DNA of 24,927 nucleotides from SD8 sp035528475 (GTDB lineage: Archaea > Halobacteriota > Methanomicrobia > Methanomicrobiales > Methanospirillaceae), in assembly GCA_035528475.1 (NCBI GenBank), contig DATKYO010000090.1, forward strand, positions 1-24,927, in the 5' to 3' direction. The notes below the pieces were generated by a model, which was given only the letters and a program-made list of their open reading frames with translations, was not told the origin of the DNA and did not search any database. This document shows, piece after piece, positions 23,864 to 24,927 of this stretch. The position numbers and the translations under genes are program-made. The first letter of the stretch is position 1. Every line of letters starts with the position of its first letter.

Positions 23864-24100
23864 TTACAATTCTTTTGATTCTTCCATGGCCTTATAGACC
23901 TGTTTGAATAATTCCAGTGTTTCAAGCCCTTCTTCCCTGGAGAGTTTCTGTATGGCAAACCCAACGTGAACCAGGACAAATTCTCCGACCTCTGCATCGA
24001 TTAAATCTATCCTGACTTCCTGTTGCAGGTCTCCATAATCAACTACGGCAATATTTCCTTCCTTAATTTCGAGGACTTCTGCAGGAACTGCAATACACAT
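23864..24100 (-). CDS. hypC: Hydrogenase maturation chaperone HypC
   Basis: HypC works with HypD to build and deliver the Fe(CN)2CO group to the large subunit of [NiFe] hydrogenases. The 78 residues begin MCIAVPAEVLEI, with the essential Cys2 next to the initiator Met. They continue with VVDYGDLQQEVRIDLID and the family block VGEFVLVHVGFAIQKL, then a C-terminal helix. This is the full HypC length. A Shine-Dalgarno-like GGTGA lies 6 bases before the ATG. No other hyp or hydrogenase gene is in the window, so it is a solitary copy here and must act with partners encoded elsewhere. Confidence 0.95.
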   Translation of the reverse strand: MCIAVPAEVLEIKEGNIAVVDYGDLQQEVRIDLIDAEVGEFVLVHVGFAIQKLSREEGLETLELFKQVYKAMEESKEL

Positions 24101-24253
24101 GATTATTCACCCCGGTTTTCCGGTATTCTATACTGTATCAGCATACATGCGAGATAAATGAACCGTTTGTATCATATCGCAACGCAACCATTAATTTGGG
24201 TTGTTTTGCCTTTCTGTTACCTCCAAAAAATTTGTAGTATAGGTAGAGAATGA

Positions 24254-24421
24254 GGAGGAGTCTATAACGCCAACGCCCAATTTTTAAACCTGTATGACGA
24301 GTCCTCAATTACAGGTAATGCGGCAGGAGTTGTTGGGCATGGAGGCGGTATTTACAATCTCGGAATTTACAATGGCGGCGGCACCATTTCCGGTAACACT
24401 TTCGAGGATATAGCTCCATAA
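24254..24421 (+). pseudogene. C-terminal relic of a GGGIYN-repeat beta-helix surface protein
   Basis: From 24254 the frame reads GGVYNANAQFLNLYDESSIT, then a short segment, then GHGGGIYNLGIYNGGGTISG and NTFEDIAP before TAA. The repeated G-G-x-[IV]-Y-N and [ST]-I-[ST]-G-N pattern is that of right-handed beta-helix, adhesin-like proteins common in methanogens. An in-frame TGA lies directly upstream at 24251-24253 and there is no start codon, so only the last 55 residues of a once larger gene remain. Confidence 0.6.
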
Positions 24422-24927
24422 ATTCATAAAATGAAACTCCTTTTTTTCCGATATCCCGGATCTTCTGTAATTCCTGATAAACAGGAACGCAATTGCTCAT
24501 TCATTCAAAGAATCCTTGATGAGCGACCTTTTTTCGAAGTATTGTGATAATTGAATACGAAATACCTTATAGCAAATTTATTATAATTGAGATTAAGTAG
24601 GGGGATCGGTTTTGACCAATTCTAAATCTTTATTAAGGAGAAGAGGGTGTTTGGATTATTTTTGGGATGTCATGGGGGATGAATTCGAAATTGATGTCAC
24701 ACCTCTCGACTAATGGAAAGAACGAGAAAAGTTCGTTGATTTTTTTATCACTAAATATCGGTTGGAATGGTAAAAGGGGGGATGACCCTTAGTCTTATCT
24801 TTCTGAAAATTATTAAAATGGATTAATACCCTCCCAAATATGATGGAGGGTTACCGAAACGGTAGTTGTCGTGTCGGGATTTACCATAGCCGTAGTTGAA
24901 TGATAACGATACATTGTTTTTCTTATA
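24422..24927. other. AT-rich terminal stretch without a convincing gene
   Basis: The only candidates are a 33-codon frame starting with TTG (24612-24713, …GCLDYFWDVMGDEFEIDVTP) without ribosome site, and a hairpin of ACCCTCC (24828-24834) with GGAGGGT (24845-24851) around a 10-base loop. After the hairpin, ACGGTAGTTG and GCCGTAGTTG form a near-repeat. I see no larger coding frame on either strand. Confidence 0.35.

Noticed and set aside
24309..24500. Minus-strand 63-codon cysteine-rich open frame near hypC
   Set aside because: It is antisense to the beta-helix relic. Its cysteines come from the reverse of glycine-rich codons and do not form paired zinc motifs.

Overview
The window looks like chromosomal DNA from a methanogenic euryarchaeon, most likely of the Methanomicrobiales. 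This rests on an archaeal Trm1 with a C-terminal zinc site, a DRG-type GTPase, a 68-residue archaeal histone, a two-iron superoxide reductase, a HypC hydrogenase chaperone, TATA-box promoters (several leaving almost no leader), T-rich terminators, a tRNA gene without an encoded CCA end, and a large PKD/PEGA surface protein. The order-level placement is an inference from protein style, not a database result.

Layout. Positions 1-2514 hold housekeeping genes: trm1 (+) and a DRG-family GTPase (-) converge and overlap by 11 bases, followed by tRNA-Glu(CTC). Directly behind the tRNA lies a scar of two broken mobile-element genes: an integrase N-terminus (+) and a transposase C-terminus (-). Positions 2997-7092 hold a membrane-bound SpoIIE/PP2C phosphatase and an NCS2 purine/uracil-type permease whose C-terminus looks like a degenerate RsbW/GHKL domain. 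Positions 7631-8243 hold superoxide reductase and a relic of a cation/proton antiporter. Positions 8491-13702 hold a 1068-residue secreted propeller/PKD/PEGA protein and a divergent 14-helix DHA2 exporter. Positions 13741-14865 hold a four-copy 22-base tandem repeat and a mannosyltransferase-like membrane gene broken into four frames, fused at its N-terminus to a piece of another secreted protein. Positions 15198-20251 hold histone, an unrecognised six-helix membrane protein, a YkuE-like metallophosphoesterase, two DUF2238-like paralogues and a DUF308/HdeD-like protein between them.

Positions 20424-22476 are the most intriguing part. Six small genes are packed with overlaps or gaps of at most 15 bases behind one promoter. 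They encode a beta-barrel-like protein with an 11-residue repeat tail, a membrane-anchored coiled-coil protein, three short coiled-coil proteins sharing a Y-[LF]-D-x(2)-[FM]...I-[SE]-E-W-x-L motif (one membrane-anchored), and an eight-cysteine cross-brace zinc protein. I recognise no named system with this composition. It is the best candidate for an undescribed assembly, probably a membrane-associated scaffold.

Positions 22583-24927 hold a secreted PsbP-like protein, a 59-residue two-helix membrane protein, hypC, a 55-residue C-terminal relic of a GGGIYN-repeat beta-helix protein, and about 500 bases with no convincing gene. Genes and relics alternate throughout, so this is a mixed region: a conserved core with several independent scars of gene loss.
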